Below are positions 1 through 9,198 of a stretch of DNA of 64,000 bases, in pieces. Below the pieces are notes generated by a model, which ran no database searches, had not been told where the DNA came from, and was given only the letters and a program-made list of their open reading frames with translations. Numbering within the stretch: position 1 is the first letter of the stretch; the number at the start of each line of letters is the position of its first letter. The stretch lies in the NCBI GenBank assembly GCA_963691755.1, contig OY829366.1, positions 3,100,001-3,164,000 on the forward strand. The letters run 5' to 3'. A program made the position numbers and the translations under genes. This DNA comes from Dinoroseobacter sp013215265 (GTDB taxonomy: Bacteria; Pseudomonadota; Alphaproteobacteria; Rhodobacterales; Rhodobacteraceae).

Positions 1-861
1 GGCTTCGTCATTAGCCGCGCAACCGTGCGCGATATGGTCGGGCCAGAACAATCGGCATCCATGATCGGGTATGTCACGATGGGCATGTCGCTTGTGCCCA
101 TGATTGCCCCAATTTTGGGTGGCGCATTGGAGGCTGCCTTCGGATGGCGCGCCTCCTTCCTGCTGCTGCTTGGGAGTGGGCTCATTATCCTGCTGATCGT
201 CTGGGCGGATATGGGGGAAACAGCCCATTCCAGAGCCGCGAGCTTTCGTGAACAGTTCAAGCAATATCCCGAACTTCTGACCGCCCGGCGGTTTTGGGGA
301 TATTGCGCTTGCGCTGGTTTCTGTGCGGGAGCATTTTTTGCCTTCCTCGGTGGTGCACCGTTTGTTGGCACAGAAGTGTTTGGTTTGTCGCCAGCGGTTC
401 TGGGCTTTTATTTCGGCGCTCCGGCGATTGGCTATGGTCTAGGGAACTTTTTTGCGGGCAGGTATTCGGTAAGACTTGGGCTGAACCGGATGATCATGAT
501 CGGCTGTGTCTTGTGCACAATTGGATTGATTTTCCCGCCACTTCTCTACGCCTCAGGCATGACCCATCCGGTGGGCTTCTTTGCTTTTGTGACCTTTGTC
601 GGTTTGGGCAATGGCATCGCACTGCCAAACGCCAATGCAGGGATGTTGTCGGTTAGACCGCGCCTCGCCGGCACTGCGAGCGGCCTTGGCGCAGCCATCA
701 TGATCGGTGGCGGATCCGCGTTGTCCGTGCTTGCATCATCCCTGCTCGTTCCGGGATCTGGCCCATATCCACTGCAGTTCATCATGCTGATTTCATCAGC
801 GATGTCGGTCGTTGCGATCATCTACGTCATTCGCCGGGAAAATCAGCTCGCGCAGCAGTAG
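1..861 (+). CDS. Bcr/CflA-type MFS drug exporter, 5' end missing
   Basis: Inner-membrane proton-driven exporter of the major facilitator superfamily, probably for small toxic compounds. The frame is open from base 1 and enters on the Bcr/CflA motif-A region (ISRATVRDMVG), so roughly the first 110-120 residues lie outside the window. The GTG at 25 is internal, not the real start. About nine hydrophobic segments remain. A proline/glycine-rich helix reads LVPMIAPILGGALE, as in Bcr/CflA antiporters, where it belongs to motif C. The gene ends 55 bases before an XRE-type regulator on the same strand. The substrate cannot be told from sequence. Confidence 0.85.
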   Translation, partial: GFVISRATVRDMVGPEQSASMIGYVTMGMSLVPMIAPILGGALEAAFGWRASFLLLLGSGLIILLIVWADMGETAHSRAASFREQFKQYPELLTARRFWGYCACAGFCAGAFFAFLGGAPFVGTEVFGLSPAVLGFYFGAPAIGYGLGNFFAGRYSVRLGLNRMIMIGCVLCTIGLIFPPLLYASGMTHPVGFFAFVTFVGLGNGIALPNANAGMLSVRPRLAGTASGLGAAIMIGGGSALSVLASSLLVPGSGPYPLQFIMLISSAMSVVAIIYVIRRENQLAQQ

Positions 862-916
862 CTTGCACGACAGCTTTGCAAACTACACAATGGGGTTTGC
901 AAAGTTGAGGTAGGTG

Positions 917-2317
917 ATGCGGACCCAAAAGCTCTATGCAGGCGCGAAACTGCGTGAAACTCGTCAGCGTCTGGCCCTGACCCAAAAGGCTTTCGCCGAA
1001 AAGCTCGGTGTCTCTCTCCCTTATCTGAACCAGATGGAAAATAACAACCGGCCCGTCTCGACAACGGTTGTGCTGTCTTTGGCACGCGAGTTTGGCTTTG
1101 ATGTCACCGAGCTCTCCCAAGGCGATGGTGAGCGTTTGGTGTCAGACCTGCGCGAGGTTCTGACCGATCCGGTCTTTACCGATGAAACCCCAGCTTTAGC
1201 CGATCTTCGACTGACCGCCTCCAACGCCCCGACTGTTGCGCGCGCCTTTCTGGAGCTGCACCGGGCCTACAGGGACAGTCAGGAACGCCTTGCCAGTCTG
1301 GACGCCGCCCTTGGTCGGGAAGGTACGGGTGAAAACACCTCGCCATGGGAAGAGGTTCGCGATTTCTTCCACTATTGTGATAACTACATCGACGCCGTTG
1401 ACCGCGCGGCCGAAGCCACAGCTGCGAAACTGGGGCCCGATCCGGAAAAGGGTGCGATCCAACTTCTGGCCTCAAAAGGTGTGTCTGTTGTGCGCACTGA
1501 AGACCCTGACCCGAGGCGATTTGATCCTGACACGAAGACGCTTTTTCTGTCGTCACGCAGCGCGCCCGCAACGCGGCGCTTTCAGCTTCTGTTTCAGATC
1601 GCACTTTTGTTGCAGGACAAGCTGCTGGAGGTGACGCTCGATCTGGCACGGTTCCAGACCGCCACCGCGCGCGACATCGCCAAAATAGGTCTCGCCAACT
1701 ATTTCGCGGGCGCGACCGTCATGCCCTATATGAAGTTTCTCGAGGCAGCTCAGGAAACGCGTCACGATCTGGAACTGCTGGCGGATCGGTTTTCCACCTC
1801 GATCGAACAGGTCGCACATCGCCTGTCGACGTTGCAAAGACCTGCGGCCAAGGGCATTCCGTTCTTTTTCGTCCGCGTGGATCAATCCGGCACCATAACC
1901 AAACGCCATTCGGCTACGCGTCTGCAATTTGCGCGATTTGGGGGCGCCTGCCCGCTTTGGAACGTCCATCAGGCCTTCGAGACCCCGGGCAGATTTCTGC
2001 GTCAGCTTGCGGAAACACCCGACGGCGCCCGGTATTTTTGCCTGGCAAAAGACGTCTCCAAGCCCGGCGGGCGATGGGGCGCACCCACCAAACGCTATGC
2101 GATCGGGCTTGGCTGTGAAGTGCGCCATGCCGGGGCGTTGGTCTATGCCGACGGATTCGATCTGAAATCAGGAGCGTTTGAGCCGATCGGGATTTCCTGT
2201 CGGATCTGCGAGCGAACCAAGTGCCACCAGCGATCCGTTCCACCACTAGAACGCCGCTTGACCGTCGATCCGGCGCGACGCGGTGTTCTGCCGTATGAGG
2301 TTGAGCCGGGCGCATGA
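917..2317 (+). CDS. XRE-family regulator with ScfR/RamB-like C-terminal domain
   Basis: Cytoplasmic DNA-binding regulator of about 466 residues. Residues 10-65 form a lambda-repressor-type helix-turn-helix (LRETRQRLALTQKAFAEKLG, then SLPYLNQMENNNRPV). The middle, residues about 190-300, resembles an IrrE/ImmA-like segment, but no HExxH is visible. The last 150 residues contain the cysteine cluster CRICERTKCHQRSVPP, typical of the short-chain-fatty-acyl regulator family (ScfR, DUF2083). Known relatives such as RamB control acetate, propionate or glyoxylate metabolism. A GTG lies directly before the chosen ATG; a GAGG at about 907 favours the ATG. No metabolic target is adjacent, so the regulon is unknown. 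Confidence 0.85.
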   Translation: MRTQKLYAGAKLRETRQRLALTQKAFAEKLGVSLPYLNQMENNNRPVSTTVVLSLAREFGFDVTELSQGDGERLVSDLREVLTDPVFTDETPALADLRLTASNAPTVARAFLELHRAYRDSQERLASLDAALGREGTGENTSPWEEVRDFFHYCDNYIDAVDRAAEATAAKLGPDPEKGAIQLLASKGVSVVRTEDPDPRRFDPDTKTLFLSSRSAPATRRFQLLFQIALLLQDKLLEVTLDLARFQTATARDIAKIGLANYFAGATVMPYMKFLEAAQETRHDLELLADRFSTSIEQVAHRLSTLQRPAAKGIPFFFVRVDQSGTITKRHSATRLQFARFGGACPLWNVHQAFETPGRFLRQLAETPDGARYFCLAKDVSKPGGRWGAPTKRYAIGLGCEVRHAGALVYADGFDLKSGAFEPIGISCRICERTKCHQRSVPPLERRLTVDPARRGVLPYEVEPGA

Positions 2318-2539
2318 GGTATGGTGAAAGTCTTGGAACAGGCTGTACTGCGCGGCTGGCAAGTTTGATCTCGGCTGATCGGATGGGTCTCGAACCACCT
2401 TTCACGTCAATACCAGATACTGCTCCAGAGGTTTCTGCCCCTTAGCGGCTGGACACGCGTTTCACCAATGCCTGGAGCATCGACCAACACATTCAATCTG
2501 TGACTACGCCGCTTTGACAGAGATCAAATCGGAGAAGTT

Positions 2540-3193
2540 TTACCGCTGCGCGACGCGCCATCCTGCGCGTTCTGCCGCTTGCGTGGTGCAGAACCAACGC
2601 TCTCCGCGGTCTTCGTTTATGACCGTCTCATCATAATGTTGGTGATGCGGGAGATGATATATCCGCCCGTTGTCGGAAATATTGCCCTTGATCACGCAAT
2701 CCGGGTTTGGAGCGCTTGGTGTCTGCCGATCCTGATTGCGGTGATCCCATGGGCGCAAGCTGGACATTGCCCACAGGCCTAGCCCTTCGATCGCAGCCGC
2801 TTTCTCGGCACCCAAGAGGTCCTGAGAGAACCTTGGATCCACCCAGGCGTACCCACGCGCAACTAAGGTGGCTGACAAGTCGCGTCCATCGACTTTGCAC
2901 GCCCCCAGCATCCGACCGTAGCCGCCATCGCCAAGATCTTCACAATAGACGGTTTGCCCGCGCAGCATCGCCCTGAGTTCCTGCGTCACCCATTGGCCGC
3001 ACCTCCAATTGACACCGTGCTCTGTTTGGCAAGTCTGATCATTTTCAGGCGCGTCCATGCCGGCAAGCCGGATACGAAGCTCTCCGATAACAATCGTGTC
3101 TCCATCAATGACGCGCGCGTTACCCGTCACATCGGCCGCACCAAAATTCACTCCGGCGATCCAAAGCGCCACACCGTATATCAGACCTCGCAT
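2540..3193 (-). CDS. Secreted thermonuclease-like protein with C-terminal sunset-type domain
   Basis: Exported nuclease-like protein of 217 residues. A signal peptide (about 1-20, ending GAADV) precedes a staphylococcal-nuclease fold at about 25-135. Motifs include RVIDGDTIVI, RLAGMDAPE and GYGRMLGAC, matching the Asp, Arg and Glu/Arg regions of the family. The last about 55 residues (GNISDNGRIYHLPHHQHYDE, then GERWFCTTQAAERAGWR) match the short sunset domain often attached to surface nucleases. The family cleaves DNA and RNA using calcium. The gene stands alone and is transcribed away from the gene at 4245. Confidence 0.85.
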   Translation of the reverse strand: MRGLIYGVALWIAGVNFGAADVTGNARVIDGDTIVIGELRIRLAGMDAPENDQTCQTEHGVNWRCGQWVTQELRAMLRGQTVYCEDLGDGGYGRMLGACKVDGRDLSATLVARGYAWVDPRFSQDLLGAEKAAAIEGLGLWAMSSLRPWDHRNQDRQTPSAPNPDCVIKGNISDNGRIYHLPHHQHYDETVINEDRGERWFCTTQAAERAGWRVAQR

Positions 3194-3345
3194 GCTGCAA
3201 GCATCGGTCTAAGCCGCGGACCGAACAACCCGACAAACAGAAAAACTTGAAAAAGGGTTACCGGGAAAACGAGCACGAAAGGCATTGATTACATAATAAT
3301 TCAAAGTGGTTTTGTCTTCAGGCTAGCCCGTAATCTGATACGAAC

Positions 3346-4245
3346 CTAGCTCTTCGTTTGCGGAACCGCTGGCGTCACCGCACCGCGCCTGAGCTGCGCC
3401 TCGCGCCACGTGATAAACGAGACGGATGCGATGATCATACCACCCCCCAAAAGGACAAAGGAATCCACAGCCTCACCGAAGACCACCACACCCAGCAGCG
3501 TCGCCCAGACAAGCTGCAAAAACGTGACGGGCTGGGTCACTGTCAGCGGCGCGGCTGCAAATGCCATTGTCATGGTCAGGTGTCCGAGTGTAGCGAAGCA
3601 GGCGACGATGAAGAGAATTCCGAGATCGGTCAGGGTCGGCGTCACCCAAACCGCAAACGCAAAAGGTGCAAGCCCGATGGTCACTGTGACGGACAACATG
3701 CCCACCACCACCGAAGCCGGAACCTCGTCCGAGAACTTCTTGGCCATCAGGTAGCTGAGCGCAAAGAATATTGCCGTACCAAGCATGGTCAGGTGACCAT
3801 CGTTCAATTCCCTGAAGCCCGGGCGCAGGATGACGAGGGCACCCAAAAGCGCAATGCCCACGGCAAGGATGCGTCTTGCAGCCAAACGTTCCCCAAAGAA
3901 GATCGCAGCGCCCAAGGTCACATAAACCGGGCTCAAATAATTCATCGCCGTGACCTCGGCGATAGGAATGCGAGTCATTGCGTAAAACCACATAATCACG
4001 CCCAGGCTATGGACAAATCCGCGTACACCAAACTGTATCATCATGGGTTTGGTGTAGGTGACAGCGCGCATTGGCTTGATCATGGGGATCAGGAACACGA
4101 GCCCTAACACATACCGCAGGAATGCTGCCTGTGCGGCAGGCACACTGTTATCCAGGTACTTCACGAACGCCGTGACAGCGACAAAACAAGCGCCGGTCAC
4201 CAACATCCAGAATATGCCGATCAGGGGCCGTGTCGGGGATTTCAT
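3346..4245 (-). CDS. EamA-family (DMT) transporter
   Basis: Inner-membrane permease of 299 residues with ten predicted transmembrane helices arranged as two EamA repeats, about 10-140 and 155-285. It begins RPLIGIFWMLVTGACFVAVT and has the conserved first-repeat element MNYLSPVYVTLGAAIFFGE. Family members export amino acids, nucleotide precursors or other metabolites. The C-terminus is a short charged cytoplasmic tail. It is followed 42 bases downstream in genomic order by the LysE-type exporter on the same strand, so two efflux genes lie side by side. Substrate unknown. Confidence 0.88.
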   Translation of the reverse strand: MKSPTRPLIGIFWMLVTGACFVAVTAFVKYLDNSVPAAQAAFLRYVLGLVFLIPMIKPMRAVTYTKPMMIQFGVRGFVHSLGVIMWFYAMTRIPIAEVTAMNYLSPVYVTLGAAIFFGERLAARRILAVGIALLGALVILRPGFRELNDGHLTMLGTAIFFALSYLMAKKFSDEVPASVVVGMLSVTVTIGLAPFAFAVWVTPTLTDLGILFIVACFATLGHLTMTMAFAAAPLTVTQPVTFLQLVWATLLGVVVFGEAVDSFVLLGGGMIIASVSFITWREAQLRRGAVTPAVPQTKS

Positions 4246-4287
4246 GGCTCCGACAAATCACGCCATGTCCCCCGTCGCAAGTCCCGT

Positions 4288-4887
4288 TCAGGTTAGGACC
4301 AGTTTGGCCGCCAAAAGCCACATCACAAGACCGATACCGACATCCAGAATACGCCACGCTGTTGGTCTTGCGAAAATCGGCGCCAATGCCCGTGCGCCAT
4401 AAGCAAGGCCAAAAAAGAAGACGAAAGAGGCGATGACTGCACCAAGCCCAAAAAGGCTGGCTTGCGTACCGTATTCGGTCGAGATCGAACCGATCAGAAC
4501 AACAGTATCCAGATAGACATGCGGGTTGAGCCAGGTTAGCGCGAGAAGCGTTGCAATGGCGGCTTTCAAGCTGCCCGCATCTTCCTGGGCTGCATTTAGC
4601 TGTTCACCCCCAATCCAGGCTGCTTGGAACCTAAGGGCGCCGTACACGAACAGAAATGCAGCACCAGCCCAAACCATGAATGGTGTGATTTGAGGCAGCC
4701 GCACAGAAATTGCCGAGAAGCTGGTGACGCCCAACACGATCAGCAGCGCATCAGAGAGCGAGCAGGTCAGTGCGACAGCAAAGACGTGTGATCGGCGCAA
4801 GCCCTGGCGCAGCACAAAAGCGTTTTGCGCACCGATCGCAAGGATCAGCGAAAACCCGACTGAGAACCCAGCGATCAGCGCAGTCAC
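4288..4887 (-). CDS. LysE/ArgO-family amino acid exporter
   Basis: Small inner-membrane exporter, six predicted transmembrane helices. The N-terminus reads TALIAGFSVGFSLILAIGAQ followed by NAFVLRQGL, the hallmark of LysE/ArgO proteins that expel basic amino acids. Another family signature, LTWLNPHVYLDTVVLIG, lies in the middle. I chose the GTG at 4887 (199 residues). A GGAGA sits 9 bases before it and the family begins here; an upstream in-frame ATG at 4938 would add 17 residues unlike the family. No LysR/ArgP-type regulator is adjacent. Confidence 0.85.
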   Translation of the reverse strand: MTALIAGFSVGFSLILAIGAQNAFVLRQGLRRSHVFAVALTCSLSDALLIVLGVTSFSAISVRLPQITPFMVWAGAAFLFVYGALRFQAAWIGGEQLNAAQEDAGSLKAAIATLLALTWLNPHVYLDTVVLIGSISTEYGTQASLFGLGAVIASFVFFFGLAYGARALAPIFARPTAWRILDVGIGLVMWLLAAKLVLT

Positions 4888-5083
4888 GACACAATTCTCC
4901 AAAACCTTTGAGGCCTCATGCCGTGGATTTACGGGCAAGACAAATCAAAAGACCCCTGCAAGTCAGAGCATTACTAAGTGCTTTGAGTGTTGGATTACGC
5001 ACCTTACGTGGCAGCCGGTCGATAACCAAACCATTCAATCGGAGTTCGAATGGCATCTGATTGGCCCGCAGCAGGCGTGTATC

Positions 5084-5770
5084 TTAACGAAGCTTGGGCA
5101 GCAGGCGTCCGGTGCGCTCTGCGTAGGCGTCCCAACCGGGATGTCGCGATAAGGATCGTTCTTTGGCCGCGATATTGCTGGTGAAATACAGGCTCCAGAT
5201 CACCGCAAGGATCAAGACAGGTAGCCAATGCCACGCCACCAACGCGAAGCTGCCATAAATCATTATCTCCCCAAGGTGGTTGGGATGGCGAACCCGCGCG
5301 AACATCCCATCTTCGATCAGACCGGATTTAAGCCGGAGCGTGAAGTACTTCTGCGCATCCGCCCCGATCATCAGCGCAACGCCCAGCGCGTAGACAATGA
5401 TCGCAAAGGCGAGCCCGGCGAGATTCTGAAGCCCTTCGGAAACGCCTGAAAACACCACCCAACCGATCAACCAATACGGTCCCAACACCACCAAGAAAGC
5501 GATCAGGCCAGCGCCAATGGTCACCTTTCGCTGCCAGTTGGGGTCCGGAAAAGCCAGATCTTTCATAATCCAGATCAAACCGTAGGACCCGTGCAAGGCA
5601 AGCATGATCCAGACGGCGGGGCCCGATGCGCCATAGGCCCAGATCATCGCCAGATAAACAAATAAAGTGCCACCTTTTTGCAGGTTGACCACCCACGCAA
5701 GTTTCCAGGGACGCGGTCCACCCAGAAAATCATTACTCAGGTAATGGATCAGTTTTTCAAGTCTTTGCAT
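5084..5770 (-). CDS. DUF1295/isoprenylcysteine-methyltransferase-like membrane protein
   Basis: Multi-pass membrane protein of about 228 residues, six predicted helices. The C-terminal part, GMFARVRHPNHLGEIMIYGS and then SLSRHPGWDAYAERTGRLLP, matches the steroid-reductase/ICMT-like superfamily (DUF1295), in which the RHPN motif binds the cofactor. Whether it methylates a small molecule or reduces a lipid cannot be decided. The start is set at the ATG at 5770; an upstream ATG at 5854 would overlap the divergent small gene's ribosome-binding site. It is transcribed away from the small gene at 5841. Confidence 0.75.
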   Translation of the reverse strand: MQRLEKLIHYLSNDFLGGPRPWKLAWVVNLQKGGTLFVYLAMIWAYGASGPAVWIMLALHGSYGLIWIMKDLAFPDPNWQRKVTIGAGLIAFLVVLGPYWLIGWVVFSGVSEGLQNLAGLAFAIIVYALGVALMIGADAQKYFTLRLKSGLIEDGMFARVRHPNHLGEIMIYGSFALVAWHWLPVLILAVIWSLYFTSNIAAKERSLSRHPGWDAYAERTGRLLPKLR

Positions 5771-5840
5771 GTGTTGACCTTGCCTCTTGCGCGGCGCGCC
5801 GCATATCAGCGTTAGATGGTCGCAAAAGGAGCATAGCGCG

Positions 5841-6089
5841 ATGCCCAAGTACAACCGGAACTTTACGCTGTCGCTGCAAGATATCGATCAGATCGAAACC
5901 GCCCTGCGCACGCAGAAAAATCGGCTATCCGAGCGCCGTTTGGCTCTGCTGAATGGCAAGAAACCTGAAGAGATCAATAGTGTCGAAGCCGAGCTTGTCG
6001 ACATCGCCGATTTACTCGGCCGTCTTCATGACCAGAAAATATTCTACAGACCCGAAACGATTGGCGAAGCGCCTTACGTAAGCGGCTGA
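5841..6089 (+). CDS. Small conserved-looking hypothetical protein (82 aa)
   Basis: Unrecognised soluble protein. It begins MPKYNRNFTLSLQDIDQIET and is rich in charged residues, with a long predicted helix-loop-helix (about 12-70) that could be a coiled coil. There is no signal peptide, metal site or transmembrane segment. A strong AAAGGA lies 10 bases before the ATG at 5841, which decides the start over an upstream in-frame ATG. It is divergent from the membrane protein at 5770 and its stop is 4 bases from the convergent yebC stop. Similar short proteins occur, from memory, in Rhodobacteraceae; function unknown. Confidence 0.65.
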   Translation: MPKYNRNFTLSLQDIDQIETALRTQKNRLSERRLALLNGKKPEEINSVEAELVDIADLLGRLHDQKIFYRPETIGEAPYVSG

Positions 6090-6093
6090 TTGA

Positions 6094-6834
6094 TTATAGC
6101 TGCGCCATTACCTCATCCGAGAAGTCGGCATTGGTGGTGACATTCTGAATGTCATCATCGTCTTCCAGCGCCTCGACCAGTCGCATCAGCTTCTGTGCGT
6201 CGTCTAGCGAAAGATCGGTGGTCGTGGTGGGCCGCCAGACAAGCTTGGTCGACTCGCTTTCCCCCAACTCAGTCTCAAGCCCGCTGGACACCTCGTTCAG
6301 ATCTGTATCTGCGCACCAGATCAGATGGCCGTCTTCGGAGCTTTCGACATCTTCCGCGCCCGCTTCGATTGCCGCCATCATGACGGTGTCCTCGTCACCA
6401 GCATCTGTCGGGTAAACAACCTGTCCCTTGCGTTCGAACATGAAACCCACCGAACCCGTTTCGCCCAGGTTTCCGCCATTTTTGGTGAAGGTTGAGCGCA
6501 CCGTGGACGCGGTACGGTTACGGTTGTCTGTCATCGCCTCAACGATCACAGCGACGCCGTTAGGTCCGTACCCCTCATAGCGGATCTCGTCGTAATTCTC
6601 GCCATCACCGCCCGAAGCCTTATTGATCGCCCGTTCGATGTTGTCTTTGGGCATAGACTGCGATTTGGCCTCCTTCACAGCCAGGCGCAAACGCGGGTTC
6701 TTTTCAGGATCCGGGTCGCCCATCTTCGCGGCAACGGTGATTTCCTTGGAAAGCTTTGAGAACAGCTTGGCGCGCAGTTTGTCCTGCCGCCCCTTGCGGT
6801 GCTGGATATTTGCCCATTTTGAATGGCCGGCCAT
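6094..6834 (-). CDS. YebC/PmpR-family protein
   Basis: Soluble protein of 246 residues. It starts MAGHSKWANIQHRKGRQDKL, the invariant N-terminus of the family, then KEAKSQSMPKDNIERAINKA and an acidic middle and C-terminal portion. Family members act as transcriptional regulators (PmpR, RuvC regulation); some YebC proteins have been implicated in translation through proline-rich stretches. The ATG at 6834 is chosen because the family starts here and a GAGG lies just upstream; 52 further in-frame codons exist but are unlike the family. Length is normal. It stands alone on this strand. Confidence 0.95.
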   Translation of the reverse strand: MAGHSKWANIQHRKGRQDKLRAKLFSKLSKEITVAAKMGDPDPEKNPRLRLAVKEAKSQSMPKDNIERAINKASGGDGENYDEIRYEGYGPNGVAVIVEAMTDNRNRTASTVRSTFTKNGGNLGETGSVGFMFERKGQVVYPTDAGDEDTVMMAAIEAGAEDVESSEDGHLIWCADTDLNEVSSGLETELGESESTKLVWRPTTTTDLSLDDAQKLMRLVEALEDDDDIQNVTTNADFSDEVMAQL

Positions 6835-7155
6835 TGATGCCTCTTGTCTTCGCGTCTCAGTTTGATCGCTTCTATAGGCGAGCCGAGATTGGGCGGCAAG
6901 CGACGGGGCATAGCGCGCTTGAAGAATTGGCGAAAATGCGGCGTGTCCGTAGCAGCCGCGGCGCGCTTGCAGGACCGACCAAGCGCGCAATCAGGTCTGC
7001 TGCCAGTCATGTATCGCCGCGCCATATGGATGGCATCGAACGCCTTCGTCAGCCCCCACAATACGGTTCAGGGGCTGCCCGAATAATATCCTGCCCGTTG
7101 CCCTCTATGGCCTGTCATGCTTGGGTTTGTTGAAACGTATCAAAAGGCCGCCCTT
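6835..7155. other. Intergenic region without a supported gene
   Basis: Between the divergent yebC and the small ORF at 7156 I see no convincing gene, tRNA or strong hairpin. It should carry the yebC promoter on the minus strand. Reading frames here are extensions or shadows of flanking genes. Confidence 0.4.
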
Positions 7156-7407
7156 ATGACCTTATTTCAGCTCGCCAATGTTGCCGACCTAGGTGCCGCA
7201 GCAGGTATTGTCGGAACGCTTTTTTATCTCGCCTTTCAAAACTGCGACGCCGATGACGACAAGGGGTTGAACAATCGGCGACAACTGCGTGCGTACCTTA
7301 TGCGTTACAAAGCGGTCTCAAGAGTGCCTTATAGGGTCGATCTGATGAAAATAGCTAACGCGGGCAGACGTTTGAGCGTCTTTCGAGCCACATCCTTTAT
7401 CTCATGA
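7156..7407 (+). CDS. Short hypothetical protein coupled to SLC13 permease (possibly a gene remnant)
   Basis: The 83-codon frame begins MTLFQLANVADLGAAAGIVG and has one hydrophobic segment. This resembles the N-terminus of membrane-anchored hypothetical proteins that start with a helix such as (A/G)xVxxLxYxxxQ. After about residue 30 it loses that character and becomes a basic, unrecognised tail. Its stop codon overlaps the start of the next gene (ATGA at 7404-7407), which suggests translational coupling, but it could be a decayed fragment. An ATG at 7117 would give 96 residues. Confidence 0.35.
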   Translation: MTLFQLANVADLGAAAGIVGTLFYLAFQNCDADDDKGLNNRRQLRAYLMRYKAVSRVPYRVDLMKIANAGRRLSVFRATSFIS

Positions 7408-9176
7408 CCCAAGACCAAATCATCCTTTTCAGTTTGTTCGCTGCTGTCTTCGCCATGCTCCTTTGGGGGCGCTTCAGGTATGATCTGGTGGCCTTTACCG
7501 CGCTTATGGTGGGCGTAGTTTTGGGTGTGGTCCCTACAAAGGATGCGTTTTCAGGCTTCGGACACCCCGCCACCATTATTGTCGCCTTGGTCCTAATTGT
7601 CTCGGCTGGCCTTGTAAGGTCAGGAGCCGTGCTTCTGATCACGCGCACACTTGTTGATGCCTCGCGCAATCTTGGAACACATATCGCCATCATGGGCGGG
7701 ATTGGCGGTGTCCTGTCTGCTTTCATGAACAACGTTGCCGCACTGGCGTTGCTGATGCCGGTAGATATCGCGACTGCGCGCAAAGCAAAACGGGCGGCCG
7801 GCCTGACCCTGATGCCGCTGAGCTTTGCCACGATTCTGGGTGGCATGGTTACGTTGATCGGTACACCGCCCAACATCATCATTGCTTCCATCCGGGAAGA
7901 AAGCCTGGGCGCACCGTTCACCATGTTTGACTTCGCGCCAGTGGGAGGCGTTGCAGCGATTGCAGGACTTATGTTTGTCGCTTTGATCGGCTGGCGCCTG
8001 ATCCCGTCTGGTCAGCAAGACGCTGGGACTGAACCTTTGGAAGCCCTTTCAGGTTATCTTGCAGAACTAACAGTTCCCGAAAGTCACCCCATGATCGGGG
8101 AACGCATGAGTGCAATGAATGAGGCAGCCGAAGCCGCTGATGTCACACTGCTGGGGCTCATTCGAAATGGCAAACGCATGCGGGGCCGCGCTTTACGCCA
8201 AACGATTCAGGCGCATGATGCGCTTGTCCTTGAGGCGGAACCAAACGCACTGGACGAATTCCGGGTGGCCCAAAAACTTGCAACTGCTGACGCCAAGCGC
8301 GCGGATTTGTTAAAAGGTGGGGATACCGCGCTGGTTGAAGTGGTGGTGAACGATGATGCGCGCATTGCAGGCAAATCTTCGCAATCGCTCGGGCTGGGTT
8401 GGCGTAAGCGGACCGTTTTGATGGGGATTGCGCGCAGCGGGCGACGCATCACATCGCAACTGCGCAAGACCATCATCAAGCCCGGTGACGTACTTTTGTT
8501 GCAAACACCTGCGGAACACAAAGACGAGGTTGTCGATTGGATCGGTGGCCTGCCACTGGCCGAGCGAGGGTTGTCGGTGACGCAAGACACCAAAACATGG
8601 CTTGCCATCGGCGTTTTCGCCGCGGCGGTTGCGGCTGCGAGTTTTGGTCTGGTCTACCTGCCCGTTGCATTGGGTCTGGTGGTCGTGGCGTTTGTCCTAT
8701 CGGGTATTTTACCGATTAAGGAAGTATACGACCATATTGAATGGCCCGTGGTTGTCCTGCTGGGGTCGATGATCCCGCTTGGGGCGGCTCTGGAAACCTC
8801 TGGCGGAACAGAGTTGATCGCAGGGGCCCTGATCGGTTTGACCAACGGACTTCCTGCATGGGCCATCCTGACGGTGCTAATGGTTGTGACCATGACCTTG
8901 TCAGATGTTCTGAACAACACCGCGACCACAATCGTAGCAGCCCCGGTCGGGATCCAGATGGCAAACACATTAGGCGTGAACCCCGATCCGTTTCTGATGG
9001 CTGTGGCTATTGCTGCAAGCGCGGCGTTCCTTACGCCCATCGGGCACAAGAACAACACCCTTATCCTTGGCCCCGGCGGGTACCGCTTCGGAGACTACTG
9101 GCGCATGGGTCTGCCGCTGGAGGGTATCATCATCGCGGTCTCGATACCGACATTGATGATCGTCTGGCCTCTTTGA
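7404..9176 (+). CDS. SLC13-family permease with two TrkA-C domains
   Basis: Inner-membrane permease of 590 residues in the divalent anion/Na+ symporter superfamily (CitT/ArsB-like). The N-terminal transport half (about 1-190) and the C-terminal half (about 395-590) flank two soluble RCK_C/TrkA_C domains (about 205-290 and 300-380; for example TVPESHPMIGERMSAM and VEVVVNDDARIAGKS). Each half carries a conserved loop (ILGGMVTLIGTPPNIIIASI; FLTPIGHKNNTLILGPGGYR). Relatives carry dicarboxylates, sulfate or sulfur compounds such as taurine-derived sulfite, or other anions. A second family member lies convergent at 9582-11360. The ATG at 7404 overlaps the preceding stop. Confidence 0.9.
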   Translation: MTQDQIILFSLFAAVFAMLLWGRFRYDLVAFTALMVGVVLGVVPTKDAFSGFGHPATIIVALVLIVSAGLVRSGAVLLITRTLVDASRNLGTHIAIMGGIGGVLSAFMNNVAALALLMPVDIATARKAKRAAGLTLMPLSFATILGGMVTLIGTPPNIIIASIREESLGAPFTMFDFAPVGGVAAIAGLMFVALIGWRLIPSGQQDAGTEPLEALSGYLAELTVPESHPMIGERMSAMNEAAEAADVTLLGLIRNGKRMRGRALRQTIQAHDALVLEAEPNALDEFRVAQKLATADAKRADLLKGGDTALVEVVVNDDARIAGKSSQSLGLGWRKRTVLMGIARSGRRITSQLRKTIIKPGDVLLLQTPAEHKDEVVDWIGGLPLAERGLSVTQDTKTWLAIGVFAAAVAAASFGLVYLPVALGLVVVAFVLSGILPIKEVYDHIEWPVVVLLGSMIPLGAALETSGGTELIAGALIGLTNGLPAWAILTVLMVVTMTLSDVLNNTATTIVAAPVGIQMANTLGVNPDPFLMAVAIAASAAFLTPIGHKNNTLILGPGGYRFGDYWRMGLPLEGIIIAVSIPTLMIVWPL

Positions 9177-9198
9177 GGCTTAGCAGGTTTCGCCAATC

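Noticed and set aside
2318..2539. Transposase remnant between ScfR-like and nuclease genes
   Set aside because: Short protein-like words in several frames but no recognisable transposase motif or inverted repeats.
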